From positions 52,738,966 through 52,802,965 of the forward strand of contig OX393576.1 in assembly GCA_947652605.1 (NCBI GenBank): a DNA stretch of 64,000 nucleotides. The letters run 5' to 3'. The notes under the pieces were generated by a model. It made no database searches. It was not told the origin of the DNA and worked only from the letters and a program-made list of their open reading frames with translations. The stretch comes from Elmis aenea (Eukaryota > Arthropoda > Insecta > Coleoptera > Elmidae). The translations under genes were made by a program, and so were the position numbers. Shown in pieces: positions 51,601 to 60,057 of the stretch (its first letter is position 1; every line of letters begins with the position of its first letter).

Positions 51601-54600
51601 GGACAAAGGCCCACGAGCCAAGGGGGCCATAGGATGTAAACAACAACTTTTTTTTAAATGTTTGGCAAAAAAACAATAGACAAAAAAATAAATTTAGTGG
51701 GGTCTCGAGCAGTGCCGGTAAACGGTAGAAAAGTCGAAAGGACCTTTTTTTTTAGTCATCAGTGTAAATCGGGGAGGATTTCTTTTAAAACAAAATATTC
51801 GAGAGATCGAGAACTTTTTTCTGAGTCACGTCTAAAAATCTGTTGAATTAGTACCTCTTAATCCGGCACTGTTGGCACTCGCAAAAACATGAAAACTTTA
51901 TTCGAAGGACCCATTAAGTATTCTTGCACAGAAACTCATTCTATTCTTGCTACGCCAATGATTATACTATCAAAAATAAAATTGCAACAGCTGTAATGAA
52001 TCATTTTAATCTTTCACAAAAGTATTTTTTAAGACTCTTGCTAAATTTGAACTTCACAATTATCATTTTAGTTTTGACAGGTCATTCTTTTCCTCATAAG
52101 TGATATAATAATGTCATTTGTCATTTTTTGTGAAGCAAATAGTACAAGGTAGGAAAAAAATTAATTTTATAAATACACAAAACGTGCACATCTCATTTTA
52201 GCCCTAACAGTATTTTCCATGTATATTTTCATGGTAAATTTTTAAATAGAAAAATCTTGTACTATATTACATGAAGAACAAGAGCTTAGTGAAAAAAAAT
52301 CCTACTTTTTCCTCTAGTTGTCTAAGTAGCTAATTGCAATTGATAAAACATCTTTCATTATTTAGCCAATATAGTACACCGTTCAAATTAGGCCAGACAT
52401 ATCGGTAACACCGTGTTTGTCAGGTTTATACTAAAACTTTGGCCGTAATATTTTAATATTATCAATGCGTTAAAATATAAAATTATGTGTTAAGTCAAAA
52501 CGTTTTCGTTTTTCGGTAAAGCAGTACTATTAAATAAATTGCTCTTTATTACCGTACTCAATCTTTTGTGGAAAATATCATTTTTATATCAAATATTAAA
52601 TTGTAAAGCTTAAAATAAGTAATGATAACGTCGCACTGTTTTGGAGGGGATTTTCGCCTTAAAAAAGCTCTCTACTTGGGTTTTTATTTATCAATAAATT
52701 ATTGTTTTCAAGATGCGTGGTTTATCAGTGACGAACATTATTAGTAATAACCAAGTATTACTTTATAATATTTTTTTAAACATTTTTATAGAAATATTTT
52801 AATCGCTTATTGATAAAACGGCAAATATAATTGAATGTCAAGTCCATTATTTAACTAATTAATCTAAAAGTGCCTGAAGTGGAAATTTTTGTTGTTTGTA
52901 AAGGATGTAATATTTGAAAATTTAATTTTAAATTAATTTCTCTAGTTAAGTAGGTCATGCTAATTTAATTTTACGCTCATGGTATGTGTATATACAGGGA
53001 ACCAGACGCTATGCGATTTGTGCAAAGCTCCGGACTCAAAACGTAGGTCTTCTCAAAGACAAGCCTCAGGAGGTGAAATGAATTCAGAAACAAATAACCA
53101 CGGTACATTTCCCAGTAGTGTAGATAAAAAGTGTTCACCCATTGTTGGACTATATTCGTTGATCTCACAATTACTGTTGGAGAAACAGGACTGCATAGTT
53201 GCATTTGTTGGCTTTTAAATTTGGCAAACCTAACAATAACAAGGCGCTAATAATTACTGCAAACTCCTACCTGTTTTCTAACAATAGTAAAATCGATATT
53301 TACAAGCTGGCTCAAAAAAAACTATTTTATTAAGCTCATAATTTGTGTATTTAATTATCGATTTCCGCAATTCTTAACATCAATTTTAGCACCAACATTG
53401 AACCATTAACTACTTACAACTTCAAAAGATACACTCACTGAATTAAAGAAATAATAATGTAATTTTTTAAAACCATTACCATTAAATTAGCTTTCAAACA
53501 TTTTAAATAAAATTTAAACAATTTTAGAGCTAATTGTTTTTCAAAACATATGAATTTTTGTTCTCTCATAGATTCAATAGATACATATTTAGTGTTGAAC
53601 AATAGTTGATTGTTTTGGCAAAATTTTTAACGAATAATGTATAGATAAATGAAAAAGTTATGAGTATAATAAAATGTTTATGATTTTGGGACCATGCTGT
53701 ATATTATATTACTTATGTGCTCTTGTTGTACAGATAATTCTGAATGCGATCAATGTGGATTTATACTCGAAGAACTGGAAAATATTGATGACGACTGTGA
53801 AAGACACGGAATTACGTTTGTAAAAACTCAAGACACAAAAATTGCCGAGAAATACGGAGCCACTGATTATCCAGTCCTTTTGTACTTCGAAAACGGAATT
53901 GGAGGAATTTTCGAAGGTGATCTAAGCATAGAAGAGGAAGTGTTACAATGGCTTATCCAACAGCGCACAGAAGATCGAATAGAACTAATAACTCGCGTAA
54001 TGCTGGAAACTTTAGTTGAGGACACACAATACCTGGCAGTATATTTTTACAAACAAAACTGTAATATATGCGAACAGATTCTCGAAAATTTAGAAAACGT
54101 AGATGATGAATGCGATGTGTATGGAATACTTTTAGTTCGAATCCAGGATCCGCAGCTGGCAAAACGTTACAGTATAAAAACATTCCCCGCACTGGTGTAC
54201 TTCAGAAATGGAAATCCTTTGCTGTTTGAAGGTGATCTTCAGAATGAACAGTCAGTTCTTGAATGGCTGGTTGATGACGATAATCGAGAATTGGCCGACG
54301 AAATTGAATCTGTTAATGATCGTATGCTTGCTCGTCTACTGAAAGATTCACCACTTTTGGCTGTCTTCTTCTGTAAGTTGCATAAATTTTGTTTTATTTT
54401 ATCAAATAATACATTTAAATTAAAAGTTTAGTATTGTGACCTATTGCCCTGAATATAGCCTTATACTGTTAGGCAAAGAGTACTACTTATTACTATTTTC
54501 TTGGTTACTTTTAATTATGACTTGTAATGTCCTTTATACAGTAGATGGATCATTATTCATTCTTTTACGTTGTACAAAGGTCTGAAGTAACTAAAATATT

Positions 54601-57600
54601 TTTAAGAAAAATCCAAGGAAACGCAATAGTTATAACAAACATTTATTTGTATGTTTTTTATGCTTTTTTCTTCACTAGATAACTATCCTTCAGTTTTGGT
54701 CTATGGTGTCATCCTTTATAACTGTATCTTGCGTTTTTGTCACTCTTTCTACAACCACATATCTCACAACTAGTGTGTTTAAATATAAAGCACAAATCTA
54801 TTTATCTTTACAAAAAGACAAAACCCATACACTGACGTTGTACAGCCCAAGTAAAATTTAAGTTTAGTTTAATTTATTAAAGCTGAAAACCCCATACAAT
54901 ATTTTTTTTAATTGTTGAAAATTTTAGTACATGGTACGTCAGTTTATATTTAATATTATTTGATTAAATTTTCGTTTTAATTCATATAAAATATTAAAAC
55001 TGTAGTCATATAAAACATTTTTACCAAAAATTCTCTTCTAAATATAAGAGTTTAAAACTCTATTTATGAATTAATTTTGTAAGACAATGAAATGTTTAGC
55101 AGCCTTGGTTAGCTTGTAACCGTAAACAATTATTGCTAAAAGAATTTTAATTCCAATTGACACAATGAATTAAAAACAAAATTGTGTCATAATATTTGTC
55201 ACTATATCAATTATTATCTGATAATGCTATGTTACAAATATTTGATAAGAGCTTGCCGCAACTGAGATCGCTTGTACTTCACATGGCCAGGCCCGGACTG
55301 GCCATCGGGCAGTTCGGGCAAATGCCCGAAGGGCCGGTGCCCGAATGGGCCGGTCTAAGCTACGGGATTAATAAGTTCGGCGCTGAAGTATAAGGAGCGC
55401 AAAAATTATGATTATAACATTTGCCCGTTTAATACGGGCCGTATTCAATCTTAATATTTTTCTGGGGCTCCACAATACGCAATAGCGTCGTATGTTTGAT
55501 CGCGCCACTCGTGCTTCAGAAATAGTCCCGATATTATCCGAACCCTGAAGCCTATAGCTATAGATGGCGTGTGTATGTGTAAATAGTAGTTTCATAATCT
55601 GCTTATTTTATAAAACACATTGTTTAACAAATACATTCGTAATAAATATATTGATGCGAGTTTATTAAGTCTGTGTAAGTATTTACCATATAAAGCTTTT
55701 AGTGGGTAGTAAAAGTTGATGCATGCTCTAAAACTAATTTTAAGCTGGAAAAATATCAAGAAAAATTCATGACACTAGATGACAAATGCGGCCCGCGAAC
55801 CCTAAAAATACGGCCCGCGCGATGTCAGACAATCCGCCATCTTGAATTCATGCCAGATAATTTGCTTTTCACAAAAAAATTATATATATCTACATGTTTT
55901 GACATTTCGAGTTTTTGTTGGTTCTCCACAAATCAAAGTCTCAAAAACACTTTTTTTTTGGCCCGCCAAATATTCGAAGTTTACAATTTGTCCCGCTTGG
56001 TCAAAACTTTGGGAACCCCTGCACTAGATTTTAGCGATTTTAGAAATATTCGCAAGAGTAAAGTGCCCGTATTTTTTTGAAACTTAAAATTAGTTTTAGA
56101 CCATGCACCAACTTTTCCTAATTGTCGCACATCTCTCCAGCTGACTCCTTTTTCTTGTGGTGTCTGCCTCACTTCTTTTTCCCATTAAGAATAAAAATTT
56201 TTGAGAGACCGATAATAAAACGCTTTTCCATTTGTTGCAGTTTTTTTTAATGTTAAAATTACTTGCTTCAAAAATAAAAATTGGAATTTTAACGTTAAAT
56301 TTTACATTTGGTTTTATTTTTAATTCTAAATAATCTTTCCTCCTGAGGTTTTTTTGTACCTCTTCAATAAGGGCACATTACTCTTGTGAATATATTTGAA
56401 ATAGGTAAAATTTAGTGTTGTATGAATTTTTATAAAAAAAAATTCATCTTAAAATTAGTTTGAGGTAATGCACCAACTTTTATAAAGAACTAAAAAAGTT
56501 AACAATAAAATTCATAATAAACAATTATTCCATTTTTTGCATTCTTTTTTAATGACGCTGTTTAGAGAATATAATGTAACGTGAAAAATGAATAAATTAG
56601 TTGTGAAAAGGAAAAATAATAGTCAAGTTTAAAAAAAAAAAAACATCAAAAGTTGTTGATTTTTTAAATTTAAATCAATGATTGTTGATTTTTTATATAA
56701 AAATCAAATTTTGACCAACCCTGGCTGTGGGCCTCTATAATCTGAATGCCCGGGCCGGTTTTTGTTCCCAGTCCGTCACTGCACATGGCTACAGTATTTG
56801 TTTCTAGGATCCTCAAAATACCATTGCAAAGATTCAAAATGTACTAAAAGGTTTACAATAATCATAAGAATCTTAAATTGGAATTGAAATGGAAAATTAT
56901 TTACGATAATCCATTTTAAAAATTCAAGAACATTTGAACAAAATTATTACTATTAAACTGGAATGGGAAAAAATTATTTAGAAGTTTTTTATGAATGGAA
57001 GAGAATTTTGAACAAGCAAATTTCTTAAAAATCAATTTTTTTAACAAAGGCTAAAAACACCACCCTCTGGACTAAAAGTTATTTTACTCGCTCCATCTTC
57101 CAACGTTTATCACCAATTAAATTTTGTTATAAATATTGCTCGTGTAAAATACTTTTCTAATTCGTTGGTTTCATAATATAATGTAGATGATGAAGATTGT
57201 CCAGAATGTGAGGAAATCCTTGAACAACTCGAAGAGATTGACGGCGAAGCAGATCTGTTCGGCATAGATTTCGTGAAGATTTGCAGCGCAGAAGCAGCTG
57301 CTGAACACGGTATCCATAGTTTACCGGCCCTGATGTATTTCCGTAAACAAACGCCGATGGTCTATGATGGAGATATCATGCAGGCGGATCGGGTGCTAGA
57401 TTGGCTTACATCACAAGACATATTTGAGATTAAAAACGAAATTGAAGAGGTCAACAGGAAAATGTTAGACAAAATACTCGATGAAAACGAATTCGTCACA
57501 GTTTTCTTCTGTAAGTAACAATTAACAGTTTACTTGCTAAACAAAATATACAGGGTGTAGACTCGGATCACGCAACATAGCGATTTCAATGGTAAAATTT

Positions 57601-59571
57601 TAAAAGTCGAATTCTTGCTCCGCTAATTATTTTAGAAAATAAAGTGCAAATACGTTTTTTGTAGAGAAAAAAATTCTGTATCCATAAATGTAATTAATAT
57701 TACTTTTTCATTTTCCAATAACTGAAAATTATGCAAAGTAAAAAACGCGTTTGGACAGAAATCTGTAGTGCCTTGGAATTATGGCATGACAACTGCCCAG
57801 CCTAATGTCACTTATACTGTCACTTTGACGCGAAATTCATTCTTAATTATCCTTTATATTTTATCAAACATTTATTTTACACAATTAGTTATGTTTTCAT
57901 TGCAAGATATAATAAAAATGATAATTAAGAATAAACTTCAAACGTCAAAGTGACAGTAAGTGTTAGTAAGATGGGCAGTTGTCGTAGCATAATTCCAAGG
58001 CACTACAGATTTTCGCGAAAACGCGTTTTTTAATTTGCTTATTTTTCTGTTTTTGGAAAACGAAAAAGTAATATTGATTACATTTATGGATACAGAATTT
58101 TTTTCTCTACAAAAAACGTATTTGCACTTTTTTTCTAAAATAATTAGCGGAGCAAGAATTCGACTTTTAAAATTTTACCATTGAAATTGCTATGTTGCGT
58201 GATCCGAGTCTACACCCTGTATAGTACATTTTCGTTATTTTTCTAGTCATATAAAAATTTTATTACATACTTCTAAAATATCGAAATGTATAAGTTTTCA
58301 GCAGACCATAAAGATATATGAGCCTAAATAAAAAGTAGATTTATGATCAACTGATGCTCGACATACAAGTCCTATTGAAAACAAAACTTGAATAGTTGAG
58401 TGCAATCTAAAACCACGAAAAAAATTCTGGTTGCTGTTTCTGTCACCCATTATGCAAATTATTTGCTGTCTTCGCAAAATGTTCAATGTTCTCTTCCTTC
58501 GTTTTTCATTTGGGAATACTGCATTATTTGATCAGTTAGACCAAGCTGGCCCACGGTTTTATAACATGTTTTCCTTCATTATTGTTTAATCGTTGTCATC
58601 TTTTTCTATTCTTTAATTTCTAGTTCCTTCAGGTCCTTTTGCGCCGCTTGTAACCATTTTGTTCGAGGTTTCCCTTCTCCTTCTTTCCGTTACTTCTCCC
58701 TCAAGAAATTGTTTCGTTATCCTTTTCTCCTGCAAACTTGATAAATGATCCAGCCACCTCATTCGTTGTGTCTATACTACATTAATTATATTTGGTTGGC
58801 CATAAAATTTCTCCAGTTCCTCATTTGTTCTTCTTCTCCATTTTTCTTTTTTCCAAATATTTGCCGTTCCGTAGTATCTTCGTTTCTCAGACCTGTAATG
58901 TTTTGCCTTCTTTTTGATTCATTTTCCACATTTTATTTTCGTACGTAACTATTAATTTTATATAAGTTTTGTAGATATTAATTTTCATCCTCTTTGAAAC
59001 ATATTATTGACCTGATTACATGACCTAATGCCACTAGACATCCTGAGCTTATGGCAAATCTTTCTTTTATCTCAGGTCCCTTTTCTCTAATGTCTGATAA
59101 AGCGACTCCTAAACAGTTGAATTAATCCACTCTATCAAATTTATATTGAGTCCCATCCTGGTTTTATAGAGATCCACTTTAATAATATCATTATTTCTAG
59201 ATGAAAAAAATTCTGAAGAAAGTCGGCAAGTGCTGGAAAAATTAGAAAACATCGATGGCGAAACGGACAACTTCGACATCACTTTCGTGAAGATGTCAGA
59301 CACGCGTTATGCTAGAAAATGGGGTGTGACCAATCTTCCAGCCATCGTGTACTTCAGACGACGATTTCCTAGCATTTTCCGAGGGGATCTACGTTCCGAA
59401 ACGGACGTGTTAGAATGGCTCCGAAAGAATCGTTTCCGACAACCAGAACTTAACATTTTCATGTACGCGCTCCTAGCTATAAGCATAGCGTTCATGACTT
59501 ACACTGCCTTTTTACTACAATGTTTCAAAACGCCACAAACCGTAGTTGTAGCCCATCCGAAGCAACAATAA
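33531..59571 (+). CDS. Tandem thioredoxin-fold membrane protein (15 modules), long isoform
   Basis: Seventeen exons join to exactly 1,668 codons (1,667 residues): 33531-33669, 34128-34310, 34759-34899, 45267-45449, 45506-45649, 45705-46019, 46078-46392, 46448-46762, 46813-47457, 47510-47790, 47839-48064, 50168-50299, 50356-50679, 50734-51060, 53734-54372, 57187-57510, 59201-59571. Layout: signal peptide MWWWLLLVALVTA, fifteen modules of about 105-109 residues each with a LExIDDExDxxGIxFVKIxD core and a cis-Pro strand (FPAL, LPAL, MPTL), then a transmembrane helix (YALLAISIAFMTYTAFLL, about 1631-1652) and a 15-residue tail. Modules 1, 2, 9, 11, 12, 13 and 14 have CXXC; module 7 has CX5C; the others have Asp/Lys/Ser there. 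The fold resembles PDI and calsequestrin, so an ER or sarcoplasmic-lumen redox and/or calcium-binding role is likely (inference). I do not recognise a named orthologue. ATG 33531 was chosen because an in-frame upstream start (33387) would bury the signal peptide. Confidence 0.88.
33752..33879 (+). CDS. Candidate alternative terminal exon after exon 1
   Basis: If spliced from exon 1 to the acceptor GTGTCAG|TCCGGG, the frame (phase 1) gives FRDTKPCPNLARPTVARDPW and then a hydrophobic stretch (WIAAAAYVILYYMM) before TGA. The product would be an 88-residue secreted or membrane peptide. Support: correct phase, GC content well above the surrounding intron, and similarity of DTKPCP to DTSTCP encoded at 42144. 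There is no transcript evidence, so this is tentative. Confidence 0.35.
34128..34310 (+). CDS. Thioredoxin-array exon 2: module 1, active-site half (CTTC)
   Basis: Starts T|AT (Tyr), then ARSCTTCDSVLTELEKIDDD, with cis-Pro motif TFPALTYF. 183 nt, phase 1 to 1. Ends YE|G at the donor GTGATG. Confidence 0.88.
34759..34899 (+). CDS. Thioredoxin-array exon 3: module 1 second half
   Basis: GDLMDEDSVLDFLTSLEAMD followed by IEEVNARILDKIVQETDYVAVLF. 141 nt, phase 1 to 1. It follows a TTTTGCAG acceptor. Confidence 0.88.
36507..38454. repeat. 1.95-kb foldback palindrome inside an intron
   Basis: Outer ends ACAGGGTGGTCCAAATTTGATGGGATT and its near reverse complement (AATCCCATCGAATTTGGACTACCCTGT) bracket arms of roughly 900 bases. 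Inner landmarks also pair: 36999-37095 with 37838-37934 (AAATTTCGTTTGTC on both). No transposase fragment recognised. Transcription of the intron would yield a long hairpin RNA. Confidence 0.85.
40270..41048 (+). mobile_element. hAT relic with CCCGGGA subterminal repeats
   Basis: Ends GCTTCTCTCCTGGGATCC and GGAATCCCGAGAGAAGC are imperfect inverted repeats, with TCCCGGGA words clustered just inside both. In the middle (about 40660-40745) the frame reads STSIES, then ETEKAFCAAKLSNNKLRIRL, clearly the hAT transposase block P(T/S)TSxESERxFSxAG...LRxxL with a frameshift. Confidence 0.75.
41438..41530 (+). mobile_element. Possible hAT end fragment
   Basis: CAGTGTTTCTCAACCTTTTT followed by AACCCCC blocks, the style of hAT MITE left ends. 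Partner end not found. Confidence 0.35.
42144..42182 (+). CDS. Candidate 39-nt microexon or alternative terminal exon
   Basis: Flanked by a fair acceptor (TGTTACAG) and a perfect donor (GTAAGT). It is 39 nt, so phase is kept. Read in phase 1 it gives CPDTSTCPRGGSV; unspliced it reaches a stop two codons later. Its first nine codons resemble the candidate exon at 33752. Unproven. Confidence 0.3.
43225..43560 (+). mobile_element. Mariner transposase fossil
   Basis: In the plus strand a frame with stops reads FTDGVLLQHDNARPH, the mariner catalytic block containing the second Asp, then after a small shift SPDQVPSNYHIFKLS, matching the SPDLxPxDYHLF block that holds the third acidic residue, and HNFKTSMVKKRF beyond it. 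Both ends of the element are lost. Confidence 0.8.
45267..45449 (+). CDS. Thioredoxin-array exon 4: module 2, active-site half (CKKC)
   Basis: Starts after GTGTCTAG; T|CT gives Ser, then KPECKKCVKALQELENIDDE and cis-Pro ELPALVYY. 183 nt, same phases as exon 2. An upstream acceptor near 45238 would also keep an open frame but would add ten residues that no other module has. Confidence 0.85.
45506..45649 (+). CDS. Thioredoxin-array exon 5: module 2 second half
   Basis: GDLSREEEVLEWLVQHKS, then an acidic insert GDEEDIIEDV and TSKTLTTLIQSVDNLVVLF. 144 nt, phase 1 to 1; only 56 bases of intron precede it. Confidence 0.88.
45705..46019 (+). CDS. Thioredoxin-array exon 6: module 3 (no CXXC)
   Basis: One whole module in one exon (315 nt). 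YDHGDEESMLALDELEKIDD, cis-Pro SLPTVVYF, then GDLENEEELLTWLVEQL. The CXXC position is HGDEES, so it is redox-inactive and strongly acidic. Confidence 0.9.
46078..46392 (+). CDS. Thioredoxin-array exon 7: module 4 (no CXXC)
   Basis: 315 nt. YDDDDKKSQRVLNELENIDD, cis-Pro KLPALVYF, GNLEDEDKVLKWFEHQ. Close sister of modules 5 and 6, pointing to recent tandem duplication. Confidence 0.9.
46448..46762 (+). CDS. Thioredoxin-array exon 8: module 5 (no CXXC)
   Basis: 315 nt. YDKDQKKSQKILAELENIDD, cis-Pro VMPTLVFF, GDLMKEEELLGWLIHQ. The donor is GTACGT. Confidence 0.9.
46813..47457 (+). CDS. Thioredoxin-array exon 9: modules 6 and 7 fused
   Basis: 645 nt carrying two modules with no intron between them. 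Module 6 starts YDKDDKQD (no CXXC), module 7 starts SGKCEEGEKC (CX5C). Cis-Pro motifs HLPTLIYF and TFPKLAFF. Probably an intron loss. Confidence 0.9.
47510..47790 (+). CDS. Thioredoxin-array exon 10: module 8 (no CXXC), first part
   Basis: YKEGDKKAQKILQELENIDD, cis-Pro TLPALAFY, GDLMHEEAILEWVLKL, ending VDRKTLQ at a phase-0 donor. This phase-0 intron breaks the otherwise uniform phase-1 pattern. Confidence 0.88.
47839..48064 (+). CDS. Thioredoxin-array exon 11: end of module 8 and module 9 active-site half (CKDC)
   Basis: ILINDVDHLAVFF completes module 8; YGDTKCKDCDEILEELETID opens module 9, cis-Pro SFPALVYY, ending YD|G at phase 1. This exon is the branch point for the two isoform classes: its donor fits either 48186 or 50168. 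Confidence 0.88.
48186..48236 (+). CDS. Alternative exon 12S: short module 9 second half
   Basis: 51 nt: GNLKNEDRVLEWLIEQK, then a phase-1 donor (A|GTAAGA). It is homologous to the start of exon 50168-50299 (GNLLDEADVLEWMMTQK), so the two look mutually exclusive; this one lacks the rest of the module. Confidence 0.75.
48398..48613 (+). CDS. Alternative exon 13S: 72-residue Asp/Glu/Ser cassette
   Basis: Acceptor TGTCTTAG|GTGATGG; 216 nt, exactly 72 codons, phase 1 to 1. Residues are SDGDSEED, then a long Asp run with scattered Ser and Glu, then EIHDVVKGIIP before the donor G|GTAATA. Such poly-Asp runs bind calcium with low affinity and high capacity in calsequestrin and HRC (family knowledge). 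The GAY-codon repeat could also expand by slippage. The opposite strand gives only a shadow frame. Confidence 0.7.
48879..49306 (+). CDS. Alternative terminal exon 14S: Lys/Glu-rich KEKE tail
   Basis: Acceptor CCTGCTGCAG; phase-1 entry. The protein runs GDGCFYVGMGGQKQLPISSF, a Cys-Cys pair, then a Pro/Ala/Lys-rich stretch (KPAPAASKPLEVARKDAKTP) and a charged run (KEKEKEKDKDAAKGKKG) before GFFGTGKYIWWW and TAA 49304-49306. KEKE motifs in triadin and junctin bind calsequestrin (family knowledge). With exons 1-11 and both S exons it gives 1,194 codons with no remainder, a soluble isoform without the membrane helix. A donor-like GGTAAAT just before the end leaves room for a different finish. Confidence 0.7.
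49307..50167 (+). other. 3' UTR of the short isoform / intron of the long isoform
   Basis: Non-coding. 49310-49430 is still GC-richer than typical intron sequence and may be 3' UTR of the KEKE isoform. AATAAA-like signals occur near 49866-49871 and 49945. Nothing else recognised. Confidence 0.45.
50168..50299 (+). CDS. Thioredoxin-array exon 12L: module 9 second half (long isoform)
   Basis: GNLLDEADVLEWMMTQKNDA, then SIEEIDRETLFKYIETKEFLAVVF split between strands. 132 nt, phase 1 to 1. Competes with exon 12S for the exon 11 donor. Confidence 0.85.
50356..50679 (+). CDS. Thioredoxin-array exon 13L: module 10 (no CXXC)
   Basis: 324 nt. YKDDDPDSPRILRHIELIDD, NPPGITYF at the cis-Pro strand (PPG instead of PAL), GDIDDEEEVLDWLTEP. 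Ends at the donor T|GTGAGT. Confidence 0.9.
50734..51060 (+). CDS. Thioredoxin-array exon 14L: module 11 (CKQC)
   Basis: 327 nt. YSSDCKQCPRVLAEVEHIDD, cis-Pro ALPAILFF, a three-residue insert (GGS), GDLYDEQQILQWLLTQ, ending EEAVAIYF at the donor GTACGT. Confidence 0.9.
51565..51960. mobile_element. hAT MITE in an intron, intact 8-bp target duplication
   Basis: CAGTGGCGTAGCAATCG to TTCTTGCTACGCCAATG, flanked by exact ATTATACT (51557-51564 and 51961-51968). Same family as the outer element of KMO intron 4. It contains a GC-rich segment with CACGAGCCAAGGGGG. No coding capacity. Confidence 0.88.
52998..53218 (+). CDS. Candidate alternative terminal exon with CDLC motif
   Basis: Acceptor TATATACAG|GGAACC; in phase 1 from exon 14L it gives WNQTLCDLCKAPDSKRRSSQ, a Ser/Asn-rich middle, and LISQLLLEKQDCIVAFVGF before TAA. 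The first residues line up with the start of a module (Tyr-x-x-x-Cys-x-x-Cys) and the last with the strand that ends each module (…DYVAVFF). Tentative; no transcript evidence. Confidence 0.4.
53734..54372 (+). CDS. Thioredoxin-array exon 15L: modules 12 (CDQC) and 13 (CNIC) fused
   Basis: 639 nt without an internal intron. Module 12: YNSECDQCGFILEELENIDD, DYPVLLYF. Module 13: YKQNCNICEQILENLENVDD, TFPALVYF. Ends LLAVFF at the donor GTAAGT. A second fusion like that in exon 9. Confidence 0.9.
55288..56781. mobile_element. hAT element (CAGGCCCGGACTGG ends) with exact 8-bp duplication
   Basis: CAGGCCCGGACTGGCCATCGG at the left, CCCAGTCCGTCACTG at the right, flanked by CACATGGC (55280-55287 and 56782-56789). 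GGGCCGG/CCGGGC words lie near both ends. The interior is non-coding and itself interrupted by a smaller hAT MITE. Confidence 0.85.
55781..56021. mobile_element. Small hAT MITE nested in 55288-56781
   Basis: Flanked by exact CACTAGAT (55773-55780 and 56022-56029). The right end GGGAACCCCTG is a typical hAT terminus; the left end begins GACAAATGCGGCCCGCG and appears worn. GGCCCGC words lie near both ends. Confidence 0.75.
57187..57510 (+). CDS. Thioredoxin-array exon 16L: module 14 (CPEC)
   Basis: 324 nt. YDEDCPECEEILEQLEEIDG, cis-Pro SLPALMYF, GDIMQADRVLDWLTSQ, ending NEFVTVFF at the donor GTAAGT. Confidence 0.9.
57549..58222. repeat. 670-bp foldback palindrome in the last intron
   Basis: Begins ATACAGGGTGTAGACTCGG and ends in its reverse complement (CCGAGTCTACACCCTGTAT); arms of about 300 bases pair along almost their whole length, including the segment around ATTCCAAGGCACTACAG. 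The centre lies near 57885. Confidence 0.85.
58480..59160 (-). mobile_element. Decayed LINE 3' half
   Basis: The minus strand reads, with stops, IYKTYIKLIVTYENKMWKM and further on ETKILRN, matching the IYKTLIRPVVTYGSExW...FERKILR region of insect LINE reverse transcriptases. It ends just upstream of the last thioredoxin-array exon. Confidence 0.65.
59201..59571 (+). CDS. Thioredoxin-array last exon: module 15 (no CXXC), membrane helix and tail
   Basis: YEKNSEESRQVLEKLENIDG, cis-Pro NLPAIVYF, GDLRSETDVLEWLRKN, then FMYALLAISIAFMTYTAFLL as the membrane segment and a short tail ending HPKQQ, TAA 59569-59571. The basic KNRFRQP before the helix sits on the lumen side if the signal peptide is used, which is slightly unusual for a type I protein. 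Confidence 0.9.
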
Positions 59572-59955
59572 TTTTTTACCTCTCATCATTTTCATTACTT
59601 TTAAGACGATGTAACGAATGTAGCACGAAATTAATATGTATGCTTGATAGGGTAAATGTTCGTATGATTGTCAACATCTCAATACACAGCATCTAGTCAA
59701 TTTTTCTTTTCAATATTCAATCAGCGTATTTTAGTTTTTTACTGATGTGTAGATTACCACCACGAAACATTTTTCTTCTCGATAGATATTAGTTCATGTT
59801 CATGTTACCATTTAAAACGGTGGATACAGTCGCCTTCGTTTTTACAATCATTCCCAAAGATGAAGCAGCATATTTGCTGAAAAAAGATGAAATTTTTAAT
59901 AATGAAATATGCCTACAATAATAGGTACATTGTAAATATAATTGTAATTATTGTA

Positions 59956-60057
59956 AATAAATTGTTATGTTAGAAAGAGCTTTTGTTGTTGTTTATAACA
60001 TTTAAAAACTCATAACAATTTTTTTATTCTAGTCGTGTAGACTAATCTATAAATAAA
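59956..60057 (+). promoter_or_regulatory. Candidate poly(A) signals of the thioredoxin-array gene
   Basis: AATAAA at 59956-59961 and again at 60052-60057, about 385 and 480 bases after the stop codon. Confidence 0.5.

Noticed and set aside
53953..54192. Minus-strand frame opposite thioredoxin modules 12 and 13
   Set aside because: Shadow of a well-supported exon.
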